Below are positions 1 through 11,200 of a stretch of DNA of 64,000 bases, piece by piece (the stretch's first letter is position 1; every line of letters begins with the position of its first letter). The stretch is from contig NW_024752010.1 in assembly GCF_018991925.1 (NCBI RefSeq), forward strand, positions 280,001 through 344,000. Reading direction: 5' to 3'. Source of the stretch: Homarus americanus. Its lineage: Eukaryota; Arthropoda; Malacostraca; Decapoda; Nephropidae. Under the pieces are notes generated by a model, which saw only the letters and a program-made list of their open reading frames with translations, was not told the DNA's origin and did not search any database. The position numbers were made by a program, and so were the translations under genes.

Positions 1-155
1 AACACGATAGCTGAGAACGATAGCTGAGAAAGATAACAGCAGCAGACGATAGTAGAAGACAGCTCGACAATTGACCTCAACAAAGGGTATTAATGGGAGT
101 TGTATATTACAGCCCAACATGCACGTGATGTATCCCAGAGTGTAAACAATGACAC

Positions 156-199
156 TGACCTGACCTGACCTGACCTGACCTGAGAGAGAGAGAGAGAGG
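156..199. repeat. Compound microsatellite (TGACC)5-(GA)n
   Basis: Five TGACC pentamers run directly into a GA dinucleotide run. TGACC is a one-base variant of the TAACC telomere-type pentamer that is common elsewhere in the window. Confidence 0.9.
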
Positions 200-330
200 C
201 TAAGGTAGTGTGATAGTGTTTTCATACATGCATTAGGTATAAAAGATCAAGAAAAATAAGAGTAAAAATAAAACACAGTTAATAAACAACGACAACAACA
301 ACAATAGGGTCTTATATAATGTAAAATCCT

Positions 331-687
331 TCACCTAATGGTCTCCTCACCTAATGGTCTCCTCACCTAATGGTCTCCTCACCTAATGGTCTCTTCACCT
401 AATGGTCTCCTCACCTAATGGTCTCCTCACCTAATGGTCTCCTCACCTAATGGTCTCCTCACCTAATGGTCTCCTTCACCTAATGGTCTCCTCACCTAAT
501 GGTCTCCTCCCCTAATGGTCTCCTCCACCTAATGGTCTCCTCACCTAATGGTCTCCTCTCTCACCTGGTCTCCTCACCTAATGGTCTCCTCACCCCTAAT
601 GTCTCCTCACCTAATGGTCTCCTCACCTAATGGTCTCCTTCACCTAATGGTCTCCTCACCTAATGGTCTCCTCCCCTAATGGGTCCC
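331..687. repeat. 16-bp minisatellite, about 22 copies
   Basis: The unit TCACCTAATGGTCTCC repeats head to tail. About 16 copies are near-perfect. Variants carry one extra T or C, TCCCCTAATGG, or a deleted AAT. The array frays at its right end into AATGGGTCCCTG and AATGGGTCTTTA. It is non-coding as far as can be seen. Confidence 0.95.
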
Positions 688-754
688 TGTGTTAATGGGT
701 CTTTATTTTAAGGAAGATCCAATCCTTAAGGACCTCAATCCTAGTGATAAGATC

Positions 755-780
755 AGGTCAAGCTGGGGCCTCTTTGGACT
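755..780 (+). repeat. Copy of the dispersed SINE-end block (AGGTCAAG..GGGG..GGACT)
   Basis: This segment aligns by eye to the block at 36519-36558: AGGTCAAG, then C/T, TGGGG, C/T, CT, a short variable stretch and GGACT. The second half of the block has decayed. It suggests a truncated copy of the tRNA-derived SINE described at 36.5 kb. Confidence 0.4.
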
Positions 781-782
781 AG

Positions 783-1165
783 AGATGGGGGGAGGGGAAG
801 GGGGAGGGGAAGGGGGAGTCAGTGTCACAATTAACCTTACATATTAGTCTAACCAAGTGGCTGAGTCTTCACAACCCCACCGAGTATCACTGCCTGGCCC
901 CTGACGTCCCCCTCCCAACCCTCCTTCTCCCCCCTCCCTCCCCACCTCCCTCTCCCCTACCTCCCTCTCCCCTACCTCCGACCTTCTCCCCCTACCTCCC
1001 TCTCCCCCCTACCCCCTTCCACCTCCCATCTCCCCACCTCCCCTCTCTCCCTACCTACCTCCCTTCCTACCTCCTTCCTTCTCCCTCCCTCCCTCTCCCT
1101 ACCTCTCCCTCTCCTCTCTCCCCCCTCTCTCCCTACCTCCCTCTCCCCCTCCTTCCCTCTTACTC
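783..1165. repeat. G-rich tract followed by a C/T-rich tract
   Basis: Positions 783-818 are GGGGA-type purine repeats. Positions 905-1165 are almost pure pyrimidine (CCCT, CCCTA, CTCC). The 131-codon open frame over this stretch is poly-Pro/Leu/Ser low complexity and is not a gene. Confidence 0.85.
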
Positions 1166-1505
1166 TCGTGTGCTGTTGCCATACATACGATATTCTTTCC
1201 GTACTGCAAAAAAATAATTATAATACTACGATATTTTTCCCTGACAAAAAAAAATCCAATACAGTTTTTTCCCTGTATCAAAAGGAAAAAAAATTGCCAG
1301 TAAGATATTTTCCCCAGATCACCAAGGAATATATCTGGGTAGTGAGATATCCCAAACTGACCCTCAATATTCCTGGAAATTTAAAGAAGGAAAATATCTT
1401 ACTTACACCCGAGCCTCCTGATGCAGTCATTAAATTAACACAGGTTTACATTAGTCAACCTTGAAATTATTACATTAACCCACCTCGTTTCTGTCAGGGT
1501 ACAAG
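1166..1505. other. AT-rich spacer, no gene seen
   Basis: A-rich unique sequence with several A-runs. A 98-codon frame starting at 1168 has no recognisable motif and begins inside the preceding pyrimidine tract, so I do not call it. Confidence 0.6.
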
Positions 1506-1592
1506 TTATTATTATTATTAGTAGTAGTAGTAGTATTGTTATCATTATTATTGTATTATTATTATTATTATTACTATTATTATTATTAGTTA
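1506..1592. repeat. Imperfect (TTA/GTA)n microsatellite
   Basis: An ATT trinucleotide array with an internal AGT block and a few single-base interruptions. Confidence 0.9.
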
Positions 1593-1736
1593 TTTTTAAT
1601 TAAGTACAGTTTTAAAGTAATGACTCCTTACTTTTTTTTTACACAAAATCTTTTAAAAGTAAATGACAGGATTTCTAAGTTACTGTGACTCCTTTATCTT
1701 TAGTTAAAGTACCATAAGTTGTGGATCTTCATTGCA

Positions 1737-1893
1737 ACATGAACTCCAACACTCTCTGCAACACAACACCAACATACTCTCCAACACAACACCAACAGTC
1801 ACTCCAACACAACACCAACATACTCTGCAACACAACACCAACATAGTCACTCCAACACACTCTGCAACACAACACCAACATACTTTCTCCAAC
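1737..1893. repeat. ~23-bp minisatellite, about 7 copies
   Basis: The repeat core is CAACACAACACCAACAT, joined by ACTCTG, ACTCTC or AGTCACTC linkers. It is open on the minus strand as Cys/Val-rich low complexity and is not a gene. Confidence 0.85.
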
Positions 1894-2127
1894 ATGATAT
1901 AATATACCTCGTCTGTTGTTCATGCCATTAATATTTCCCGGTGATTTATTAGGACTTTAACTACCATCGTTTTCCCCTCCCCCTTCATCTGAGTTATTGT
2001 CCCCGTAACTGAGGCATTGTTGCTTTGGGTTTAATGGCTGTTGCGCTGAGGATGTCCCTGTTATCACTGTCTCTAAGATGAATGATGGCAAGTTGTTTCG
2101 GATTAACTTAACCGGACCTATTTTAAC

Positions 2128-2311
2128 CCTAACCTAACCTAACCTAGACTAGTTTAACTTCAAATAACCTAACCTAACCTAACCTAGACTAGTTTAACTT
2201 CAAATAACCTAACCTAACCTATTTTAACCTTACCTAACCTATCCTAACCTAATCTCTCTTCATTAACCTTACCCAACCTAAAGTATTTTAACTTTAATTA
2301 ACCTAACCTAA
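2128..2311. repeat. Telomere-like (AACCT)n array with a 40-bp internal duplication
   Basis: A degenerate AACCT array. Within it a segment containing GACTAGTTTAACTTCAAAT occurs twice, 40 bp apart (2147 and 2187). The right part decays into TTAACCTTACC variants. Confidence 0.85.
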
Positions 2312-2564
2312 CAGATTAACTGACTGACTGACACAATAACTGACAGAGAAAATCTTAAAACCATTCCACACTGACACAATCTAATAATAATTCTTACTCA
2401 CATGTTATTATTTTTTTGTGTTTTATTTATATCAACAATTTTAATTTAAAGTAAATTAATTTGTCTATAACTTCTGTCATTTATATTCAAGGCGGAAACA
2501 ATGTACAGTGTAACTTGTGACACTATACTATCATCCCCACCGGGCACTGTAACTATGTGGTGTC

Positions 2565-2704
2565 ACATTATTACCACCATCACCCATCATCTTATCACCA
2601 TCACCAACACCCACTAGTACCATCTCCCCATCACCACCATCATCACACCTAGGTATCCTCTCCACACACACACACACACACAGACACACACACACACACA
2701 CACC
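2565..2704. repeat. CAT/CAC trinucleotide region followed by (CA)n
   Basis: ATC/CAC-rich triplets at 2565-2648, then a CA array at 2663-2703 with one CAGA interruption. Confidence 0.85.
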
Positions 2705-2952
2705 TCAAGTTTTAAATTCTTACAGTGGCCCCAAAAGCCTACTATAGAAAATGGAGCCTGAAGTATCCCCAGCTAGCCAGTCAAAGGGAGCTTTTAAGAG
2801 GTAGGTTAGATTAAGGGAGTCACTGGGCAGCCATAAAGTGAATTAAACTGAGACGCGGAGTGATTAATGTTAAGTCTGTCACAATGGCCTGGGCTGTTTA
2901 GTGGCTCCCAGTCCCTCTTACTAGCCAGGATTTTATGAATGAGTGTCCGAAA

Positions 2953-2958
<6 letters not shown>

Positions 2959-3004
<46 letters not shown>
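2959..3004. repeat. (GA)n microsatellite, about 23 units
   Basis: A pure GA run. It is one of only two long GA-on-plus arrays in the window; most are CT on plus. Confidence 0.95.
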
Positions 3005-3007
<3 letters not shown>

Positions 3008-3174
3008 CACACCCCTGGCTTATTATTTAAACACCTGGTAATAATTGAAGACCCGAGACACAAATGTTCCTCCAAGAGAACTTTTAACGGTGTAGAAACA
3101 ATTCACTCGGGGGCCCTAGCTAGCGGTACTCCTTCCTCTGACGGTGATGTTATTTAGTCTCAACCAGCCAAGTT

Positions 3175-3216
<42 letters not shown>
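3175..3216. repeat. (TAG)14 microsatellite
   Basis: A pure TAG trinucleotide run followed by a short AAATAATAA tail. Confidence 0.95.
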
Positions 3217-3374
3217 ATAAATAATAAATAGTAGTAGACTTTACAAATGACTAAGCTGGTCCTGTCAGCTAAAAAAAAAGCTTAATTCCTTCACACCCAC
3301 AACACAAACACTCTTCCTTCTCTACACCAGCTACCGTAAAATACACAAAATGAGGCATAACTCTGACAGCTAAA

Positions 3375-3478
3375 ACACACCCACACCCTACGACCCACCC
3401 ACACACCCACACCTTACAACCCACCCACACACCCACACCCTACGACCCACCCTAACCCACCCTCACCCACCCACTAGC
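3375..3478. repeat. 26-bp minisatellite, 3 copies plus partial
   Basis: The unit is built from ACACACCCACACC followed by CTACGACCCACCC. Copies start at 3375, 3401 and 3427, then a CCCTAACCCACCC remnant follows. Confidence 0.85.
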
Positions 3479-4380
3479 TGACCTTTACAACCCCACTGTG
3501 CCCGAGATCTTCTTTGTGACGTTGTGTGTCGTGTCAGGTGCGGTTGGGATGACACTATGCAACATATAACACACAAGTGACACCAAGTAATACGTAACAC
3601 AGAAAGTACACAACAAAAGTGAGAAACGGACAAGAAAACAAGGAAGGCATAATGAGAAATAAGGGATAATAAACAGAGTAGAAGTATACGACGATAATAA
3701 CAACAAGTTATTTACCTTCTATCCAGGTTATGTTCCCAGCAGGTAGGTAGAGCTCACACAACACCTGTAATGAAAGAACAAGAATCACATGAGATCGATA
3801 AACTAAACCTGAATTATGATAAAGAGAGAGAGAGAGAGAGATTGACACAGAATAAGGGAGAAACACAGACAGACAGACAGCAGAGACGGAATAGAGAGGA
3901 ATAACATTAAAGTAGAATAAATTATAATAAACATGATGAAAATAGCAAAATTCCCCCCCCCCAAAAAATAGCAACAAATAAATTAAATAGGAGGTAAAAA
4001 TAGCCACACAACCTCCACCCTCTACCTGTTATTAATCACACACCTGTGTCCACACCTGTCATTACTCACACCTGCTTGCACACCTTCCTTACACTAAATA
4101 CCTAACACCACACACACACACACAGCCTCCATACCTTCCTGACAAAACACACCTGTTACCTCATATTTCTGTCATGTCACATACAGGAGGAGGGGGAGAC
4201 TCATGACGCCACCCCAACCAGCTGTTAAAACCACCACCAGCACTTTATATCACCCGTCTATTACGTCTCACTGTCTTATTACTGTTAAAAACCCCGACTT
4301 CTATTACCTGTACACTTAATCTGTCCTCGGTCAATCAATGTCTTACGATAAAAAAAAAACACAGTCACTAAATAAAAGAA
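3479..4380. other. Spacer with short GA, CAGA, C-run and CA tracts
   Basis: Mostly unique sequence. Small low-complexity runs lie at 3823-3841 (GA), 3866-3882 (CAGA), a C10 run near 3953, and CA near 4108-4126. No gene signal was recognised; the two 70-100 codon minus-strand frames are Ser/Leu/Val-rich with no motif. Confidence 0.55.
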
Positions 4381-4665
4381 ACACTCGCGGTAACTCAACA
4401 GCGTCTTGCAACACCCTCGACCTCTGCCAGGACACTGAAGCACCGCCGGCTGTTATGATCAAAGTTCCAGTGGTTGAGTTGTTTACGCAGTCACAAACAG
4501 CAATTTGCTCTCGATAAATTTACCTATTTTTTTTTAAATGAATACGATTTGAAAACTTTTTTTTTATGAAAATTGGTATATCTTAAATATATTAGTTAGT
4601 TAGTAATGAAATAATTGGAGAAAGGCAACGATATATAATGATTATAAATGATTTAGCATTTTACC

Positions 4666-4778
4666 GTAAACTAGCGAACGACCATTCACACGTAGTGGTT
4701 GATACACGAACGATCGCACAAATTTGGTAGAGCGGCGGATGGTTGTCACAGTGTGGCCCGCGTCGTCTGCTAGTTTAC
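4666..4778. repeat. Short inverted repeat, 17-nt arms
   Basis: The left arm at 4666-4682 (GTAAACTAGCGAACGAC) pairs with the right arm at 4762-4778 (GTCGTCTGCTAGTTTAC) with 2 mismatches across a 79-nt spacer. It could be the ends of a very small element or chance. Confidence 0.4.
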
Positions 4779-4824
4779 ACGTTGGTTATGACAAGCGGAT
4801 TCCGCCCAAAAGCGCAATATACAA

Positions 4825-4906
4825 ATGAGTGGTGTTATCAGCGTGACAAGTAAAGGATACACATCTCGATTTCGTATTTCATCGATTCCCCAAAGATAAA
4901 GACAAG
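4825..4906 (+). pseudogene. Possible remnant of a THAP-domain first exon
   Basis: In the frame of 4877-4903 the sequence reads F-H-R-F-P-K-D-K-D, which matches the core of THAP DNA-binding domains (C2CH zinc fingers used by P-element-type transposases and their host descendants). A strong 5' splice donor (GTAAGT) starts at 4906, right after this motif. The upstream part is broken. An ATG at 4825 is in a different frame, and the two Cys expected in the first ~10 residues are not present (Val and Ser in that frame). No second exon carrying the conserved Trp, Cys-x2-His or AVPT box was found downstream. Either this is a decayed fragment or the short match is accidental. Confidence 0.25.
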
Positions 4907-6760
4907 TAAGTACTGTAAATATATTGAAAAGAAATAGACTAAGAGTAAGATTGTATTAGTCCTGTTTATTATCGATGTTAAAAGTTAAACAATTTCCATG
5001 GAAGATTCTAGTAACTAAATAATTCTGGATAAATTTCTTCAGATGTAGTAGATGGTAGAGGATACTAGAAGAAAAGGGCATATTTTTGAAGGGGAAAACA
5101 TTTGATGAGTGATGGGGTGTTGTGCCGGCTGACACCAGTGTATCACTCCGCCACCGGACGCCGGACGCCGGGACATAGTTCCGGCCAAGACGCCAACGCT
5201 ATGTGGGAATGTCTGTCCGCTCCTGTCACCTTCGCTAATAAAGAGACCATGGACGCGGCCTTTAATTATCTCCGGATTGGCACCCTAACAAAGAGCTAAA
5301 TAGAAGCCGCTGTGTATGCATTATTATTATTATTTAGCACCCCGTTGAGAAAGTGCGCTCAATAGATGGCGCTCTTACGCACTGAGAAATTATTACACCT
5401 AGTTGCGTTTTTGCCTGAGCTTTCCTGTTTTTCTTAAAGTCTTTGATGGGAGGCGACATTCCCTGAGACCTCAACGCGCTGGCTATCTTTTATTCTTCTC
5501 GCCAAAACAAGACACAACAAAACTAACGTCATCACTGGTTTATAGCATAGTGTGCTTAATGTAATTTAGCTTCGTAACTGCAATCCAGATAACGACCAAT
5601 TTTAACACCACGTAGTCTTACCACGGACTTAGTGTTCTAATAATAGACGATAATTCTCACGTGTGTAAATGGCATTAACTTTGAGGTGTCAAGGTGTCGC
5701 AGGTAATGACAGCCTTATTGCTATGATTTATGAATTCCGAGTTGTTTTATAATTTTGAGGTTGTAAAATGTATGAAAGAGTACAGCAAGGGTGTTTAAGG
5801 TGTAAGTATTGAACGTCATTATGGCCACAAGTTGATCCCTTCACACACACACACCACAAGATATTCTCGAATGCAACATATATTAATACGGAATACCGAG
5901 TCACTTCAGAATCAGGCACACCAACCATTCTGAGATGACACGAGCCGTAGTGTTTATTTCGACTTCTGTTGTGACCAGCTGACTATTTGTGGTGAGTGTA
6001 CATGAAGAAAAGTTCAGGATAATATAAGTGTGGATATTATTCATTAAATATCGAGGCTGTAGTGTGAGGTGAGGTGTGGGAGGTGTGGCGAGAAGATGTG
6101 GCTACGTGGAGTGAGGGAGGGGCAGTGTGGCTAGGTGATGGAAGCCTCATATGGTGGCCCTTTGTCATTGGCCTTTCACCGCGGACTGGGTTATGGATGA
6201 ACGCCTTTGTCAACGTCAAGCAGCAGCTGAGGTAATTACTGTGATTCTACTGGTGAATTTCTTTAGAGCGACGCGAAGGTGATTCAACTAGAGATGACAA
6301 TGACCTTAGTTGATGTATATTCTGGTGGTGGGGAGCGTCACACACACGTCCGCTACGATCATTGCGTAATTAGCGACGATCGTTCAAGGTGTTCGTGGTG
6401 GCCAGATTACACTCAATTTTTTTATGGAAGTAATTTTTCGTCGACATCAATTTGTTTAATCTGTGGCTTTAATGAACGGGGACGACTGCTTCAAACTCTT
6501 GTTATAAACCATGAGACGAAATCTGCGCTAACACAGTAAATGATTCACAAGATATGGCTCGAATGACCTCGTTCTGTTGTATACAAGTAGCCTCGTACAA
6601 ACGCGTATCCTGCCTCTGGGGAGTCTACACCGCGTCTAGCAAGCAACGCCATTAACAAGACACCTCCCATCCATAATTCACACTTGTGCACTCCAAGCGT
6701 AGGTCAGAGGTCACGCTTCAAAGTTTACACACACGCTACTTAAAGCTCACCCAAGACCAT
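4907..6760. other. Largely non-repetitive stretch, no recognised gene
   Basis: Low-repeat DNA with more CpG than its surroundings. The open frame 5105-5299 (64 codons from ATG) and the frame 6279-6539 have ordinary amino-acid composition but no motif I recognise. They could be exon fragments or chance. The frame at 5105 lies about 200 bp downstream of the THAP-like exon, but I see no joining evidence. Confidence 0.45.
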
Positions 6761-6769
6761 GACACATTC

Positions 6770-7125
6770 GCATAAAATTTACATGTTACGCTATATTATA
6801 CCCAAGATTTGTACATAATTTTCTGGACGCTTATGATACATTTACAATATATTTACTAGATTTACAACGTGTTCATGATATTTATAACACGTGTAACTTA
6901 ATTCCGACACATTTACAACATATTTACAGTGTTTACAGGATATTTATTACACTTGTAACACTGTATATACAACGAGTCGTGTAATATTTTCACAGTACAA
7001 AAAATTTAGGAAACACAGTCATCATGGAGTGGAAAGCATTTATTAAATTTTCACATATTTACATCACATTTACAGCTTCACAACACACTTTTAGTTCATT
7101 TACAACACAACCTTTACAACGTATA
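6770..7125. repeat. Diverged quasi-repeat rich in ATTTACA words
   Basis: ATTTACA, TTTACAAC and TTTATAACAC words recur at irregular spacings of roughly 15-35 bp. It looks like a very old tandem array or strong compositional bias. Confidence 0.45.
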
Positions 7126-7142
7126 ACTGCGTATAATTTAGC

Positions 7143-7233
7143 CAATTCCCGAATCGCTCTGGGCATTATGGGAATTCCTTTAATGTGCACCATTTTAGGA
7201 ATTCCCATAATGGCCAGAGGGATTCCATAATTG
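7143..7233. repeat. Long hairpin: 37-nt arms, 17-nt loop
   Basis: The inner arms 7161-7179 and 7197-7215 match at 18 of 19 positions (core CATTATGGGAATTCC). The outer arms 7143-7160 and 7216-7233 match at 14 of 18. Overall 32 of 37 positions pair. It could be a foldback mini-element, a palindromic minisatellite seed or a small-RNA hairpin precursor. The sequence alone cannot separate these. Confidence 0.7.
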
Positions 7234-7239
7234 TCCAGC

Positions 7240-9060
7240 TTCCGATATCGCGCGGAATATGCCAAGTGTCATCACATAACTATCCTTTTATCTACACATG
7301 AGGAAGGTTATTTGGTGAGACGAAACAGACAAATACATCAGGTTATTAGTTAAACAGACCCCCTCCATCCTGATTAGCATAAACCTAAGTCATAATTTGA
7401 ATGTTCGCTTTCCTCTACGTTATTTACATATCAGTCATGTTGTCTTACCGTGTCAATATTAATCTAGATGAATAAAGGAAAATAGAGAGCAGTCGGAAGT
7501 TTGAGGAAAATTAGAAAGTAACAAAGACCGAAAGATAATTATGATTTAGTGTTATTAAAAACAGTTTGATAAAAAGTAAATATATACAAAATAATAGCAG
7601 TTTTGATTATTTCTTTTGTGAATTACTAGAAAAAATATGTAGTATAACTTTGGTGTATAGTGAGTGAATAAAAATGAATTGAAATTATGGTTCAAGGTTT
7701 TAGTATGATAATTATTTCTAGTAATTGGAGATATAAGAATGCACATAATGGCTACTTTATACCACCAAAATAACCTAACTGAACCTAACCCAAATAACCT
7801 AACCTAACCAAATCTACCCAAACCTAACCTAACTTAAACAAACATTAGCATTAAAATCATACTAAAACTACCTTAACAAACTCACCTCTACGCCAGGTAA
7901 ACTTAAATTACAGGTAAATCTTTAATAATACAGTATACTATTTGGCAGTTTTAAATATAGCTAAATTACATTATATATTTTATCTGTATATCAAATGCTA
8001 CTATGCAAATTTAATTACATGAAATAAAAGTGATGGGTGTTTTGATGCAGTACTGAAATTTTCCTGAATGGGCAAAGTTAGACTGAGACAAAATTAAAAC
8101 AAAACAGAACTGCTTGGTCGTAGAGGAAATAGTTAGGTCAAAGATTATTTATACTGTAGTCTATATTGAAACAATTTTAGAGTTTTATTATGTTTATCAT
8201 AGTTTAAATCTGCTCCGTATATTTTAATCTATATTGTATATTTTAATTGTGTTTGTTGTTGGGTGTTATTGGATATAAAAATATATTGTGTACTTTACTG
8301 TGATTTTTTTATGTATCTGCACATTTATAAAAAAAAAATGAAGTGTACATTAAAATCAATGGACAAAGATTTACAATATATGACCTGAGTTATTCACTAT
8401 ACAGTATACAGAACAGTGGTATGAATTGTTCACAAGTTTAGCGGTTGTCACTGTATTGTTCAACAAAAACAAAACAGCCTAATGACCGTGAAATATTCTG
8501 TGTTAGTTTTGTTGTTTCGTTATGTCTGTTGTCGTGAATTTCAATTTGTGGGATTTTAACTCTGTATTACATATACCATTATTACAGGGCTGCCGAAACC
8601 AAAATCTTCAAACAGTGGACAAGTTGTACTCACAGTATTCCGGTATTCAGATTCTTCACTGTATAAAGGTATGTGTAATATTGTTTCCTGTATATGGTAT
8701 AGAAATTTAAATATGATATTATTTAACACAAGTATGTATATAAAGTTGAATTTGTTAACAATATTGGCGTTTAAACGAATAGTAAACCTTAACAGAGGCG
8801 TATTGAAAGAGGTGTCTAAACAAATTGGAATTTCTTAACTAGATGTGTATAAAGACACTTGAATTCTTAAACAAGAGGGCCATTTAGGTGCTCTCAGAGC
8901 TGTAAAAGAGCGGCAGTATTCTCGGCCGCAACAAAAAGGCCTCATCAATCGCGGGTGAACCAGAGGACCGTGCTCTAGGAGTGAGCACCGGAGATTAAAG
9001 TTTGGACAGGTGAAAAATTGGCCCCACTCCCTGTGTCAAAACACTGATACCTCCCGCTTG
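7240..9060. other. AT-rich unique spacer with one short AACCT patch
   Basis: No gene, RNA or transposon ends recognised. Positions 7771-7845 hold a degenerate AACCT-type patch. Positions 8880-9060 are more GC-rich unique sequence. The 62-codon frame at 8522 has no motif. Confidence 0.55.
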
Positions 9061-9062
9061 AC

Positions 9063-9552
9063 CACCGCTGAAAAGTGAGAGTCAGAAAGAGGGGGAGAGT
9101 GAATGGGAGGGAGAGGGAGGGAATGAGAAAATATTAAAAGAAAAAGGGCAGAATGTGAATTGAAAGAAAGAATGAAATGAATGAAAGGAAAAAGAGATGG
9201 TACAGAGGGATTGAGAGTGAGTAAATGAGAAAGGAAAAAAAGGGAGAGAGAAAGAATATAGAAGAAAGAGTGAGAGGAAGGAGGGAAACTGAGGAGTGAG
9301 AAAAGGATAGAGAGGAAATGGAATGAGAGATGGATGGAGGGAAGTAGAGAGAAGAGTAAAGGGAGTGAATGAATGCTGGAGATGTAAAAGGGAGAGAGAG
9401 AGAGATTGAAGGAGGGAAGAAGAGTATAAATAGTAGGAAATGAAGGAAGGGAGGATGAAGGAAGTAAGTGAGAAAGAAAAAAAAGGAGAATGAAAGGAAA
9501 GATAAAGTGTGAGAGGAACAAAGAGACAGAGAATATGATAAAGGATAAAAAA
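9063..9552. repeat. ~490-bp polypurine tract (plus strand GA/GGGA-rich)
   Basis: The tract is almost all A and G on the plus strand with scattered T and rare C, built from GAGA, GGGA, GAAAG and AATGA words. Two overlapping minus-strand frames of 155-182 codons (Ser/Phe/Leu/Pro) are translations of this tract, not genes. Confidence 0.85.
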
Positions 9553-9587
9553 AAAGATTTACTGAGGTAATAGGAGGGGTACAAAGT

Positions 9588-9694
9588 CTAACCCAACCCA
9601 ACCTAACCTAACCTAACTTAACCTAACCCAACCTAACTTAACCTAACCCAACCTAACTTAACCTAACCCAACCTAACTTAACCTAACCCAATCT
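9588..9694. repeat. Telomere-like AACCT array with 20-bp higher-order unit
   Basis: After a short AACCT start, the 20-bp unit ACCTAACTTAACCTAACCCA repeats exactly four times (9611, 9631, 9651, 9671). It decays at CAATCTTATC. Confidence 0.9.
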
Positions 9695-10540
9695 TATCTA
9701 AAACCCCTACACAGTGAGGTTGTATACTTTCAGAAAATATCACCGAAAACTGAAGTCAAATAAAGACTCGCAGTTTTTCATCGTAATTTTTGCAGTAATT
9801 ATGTTAATTAGCTGAATCAGTTAATGAGTTTCTCTTGAATTTGTCTGATTCGGACCAAATTTAATTAGTTCGTTGGTGATCATGACAAGATCCCGTATTT
9901 CCTCCCCTCCTCCCCTCCCCAAAAAAAAGTAAATAAAAAATCGGTTCTTTAAGGGTCGACATCCTGAGTTATCAGTTATATACCAAGGGATCAACACACA
10001 GACACAACTCGGGTTATCGTCTGTATGTTTAGTCAGTGTTTTATTGAACGTTTGGGATATATTATGTGAAATATGTAAACATTCTGTCCAGTTATATGTA
10101 TAGTAATGTGTATTTGCCATGTAAAGTGAAGTTGCTATGTAATTTGGCGCCTACGACAACACACTACAAGTTGCTATGTAATTTGGCGACTACAACATAC
10201 ACTACACAAAGGCCATGCAATACTGACACGAAAGGACAGAACTTGTTCCTATATTTACCAACACTAAGACATCCTACGCAGGTCGGTTCATGGGAAGGAT
10301 ATCTCAGGTAGTTATAGGACCCCTACCCCCCTCCGGAACCCCAACCCACAATAAAAGACAAAAATATAGACACAAAACTATAGTGTGTCGACGAACAATC
10401 ATATCCACTTTAGTTGTCAGAGATTAACTCAGGCCTCACTTAATCTGTTGCAACAAGAGGATGTCAGCGGCCGGCGAGACTGTGTTTGTTTTGGTGTGGA
10501 TATTTTTTGTGTGTTTTAAAGTGGGTTTCGTTTTACCGTT
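9695..10540. other. Spacer with a 39-bp duplicated segment
   Basis: Unique sequence apart from a 39-bp tandem duplication that starts GTTGCTATGTAATTTGGCG at 10131 and 10170. No gene recognised. Confidence 0.55.

Positions 10541-10543
<3 letters not shown>

Positions 10544-10597
<54 letters not shown>
10544..10597. repeat. (CA)n microsatellite, ~27 units
   Basis: A pure CA run. The flanking 10665-10730 region holds three short TGGCTCCCGA repeats about 20-24 bp apart. Confidence 0.95.
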
Positions 10598-10598
<1 letters not shown>

Positions 10599-10898
10599 AA
10601 CAATTTGTCGTCTGGTGAAAGTTTGTTGAGTAAGCGGGGTGACCGAGTCTTGTTGCCGACGGCGGGTTGGCTTGGCTCCCGACAGGCGGCTGGGTCTGGC
10701 TCCCGACTGGTTTGCGTGGCTCCCGAGGACTGAAGTAGCTGTTGATGAGATGGAAATGTAGCCTGAACATCACACAGATATTAAAGTCATTGGGATAAAC
10801 ACGTGTTCTACTTCGTTATTAAAGAATGTATACAGTTTAGATTACAAATTAAACTGTCCGCGTGAGCTAATAGGCCCCAGTTTAATCTAGTCTTATAT

Positions 10899-10920
10899 AA
10901 CCATTAGGACTGAGAGGGCC
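10899..10920 (+). repeat. Partial copy of the SINE-end block (ATTAGGACTG..GGGCC)
   Basis: ATTAGGACTG, AGA, GGGCC resembles ATTAGGACTGGGCCCC at 36.5 kb. A telomere-like GGTTA array begins about 60 bp further on. Confidence 0.3.
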
Positions 10921-10980
10921 TTTAGGCTTAGGACTGATTATGATTAGGGCTAATTTGAATGTTCCGTTGGCTAATGGTTT

Positions 10981-11200
10981 GGTGAGGTTAGGTTAAGTTA
11001 CTTTGGGTTAGGTTAGGTTAGGTTAGGTTAGGTTAGGTTAGGTTAGGTTAGGTTAGGTTAGTTTAGGTTAGGTTAGGTTAGGTTAAGTTACTTTGGGTTA
11101 GGTTAGGTTAGGTTAGGTTACTTTGGGTTAGGTTAGGTTAGGTTAGGTTAGGTTAGGTTAGGTTACTTTGGGTTAGGTTAAGTTAGTTTAGGTTGAGCTA
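10981..11200. repeat. Telomere-like (GGTTA)n array
   Basis: Includes about 11 uninterrupted TTAGG units (11006-11060). The array is cut by recurring TTACTTTGGG variants at about 10998, 11089, 11119 and 11163, giving a crude higher-order pattern. Confidence 0.95.

Noticed and set aside
331..687. CRISPR-like array
   Set aside because: 16-bp units are directly adjacent with no spacers, and the window is eukaryotic.
9036..9601. Minus-strand frames of 155-182 codons
   Set aside because: They translate the polypurine tract.
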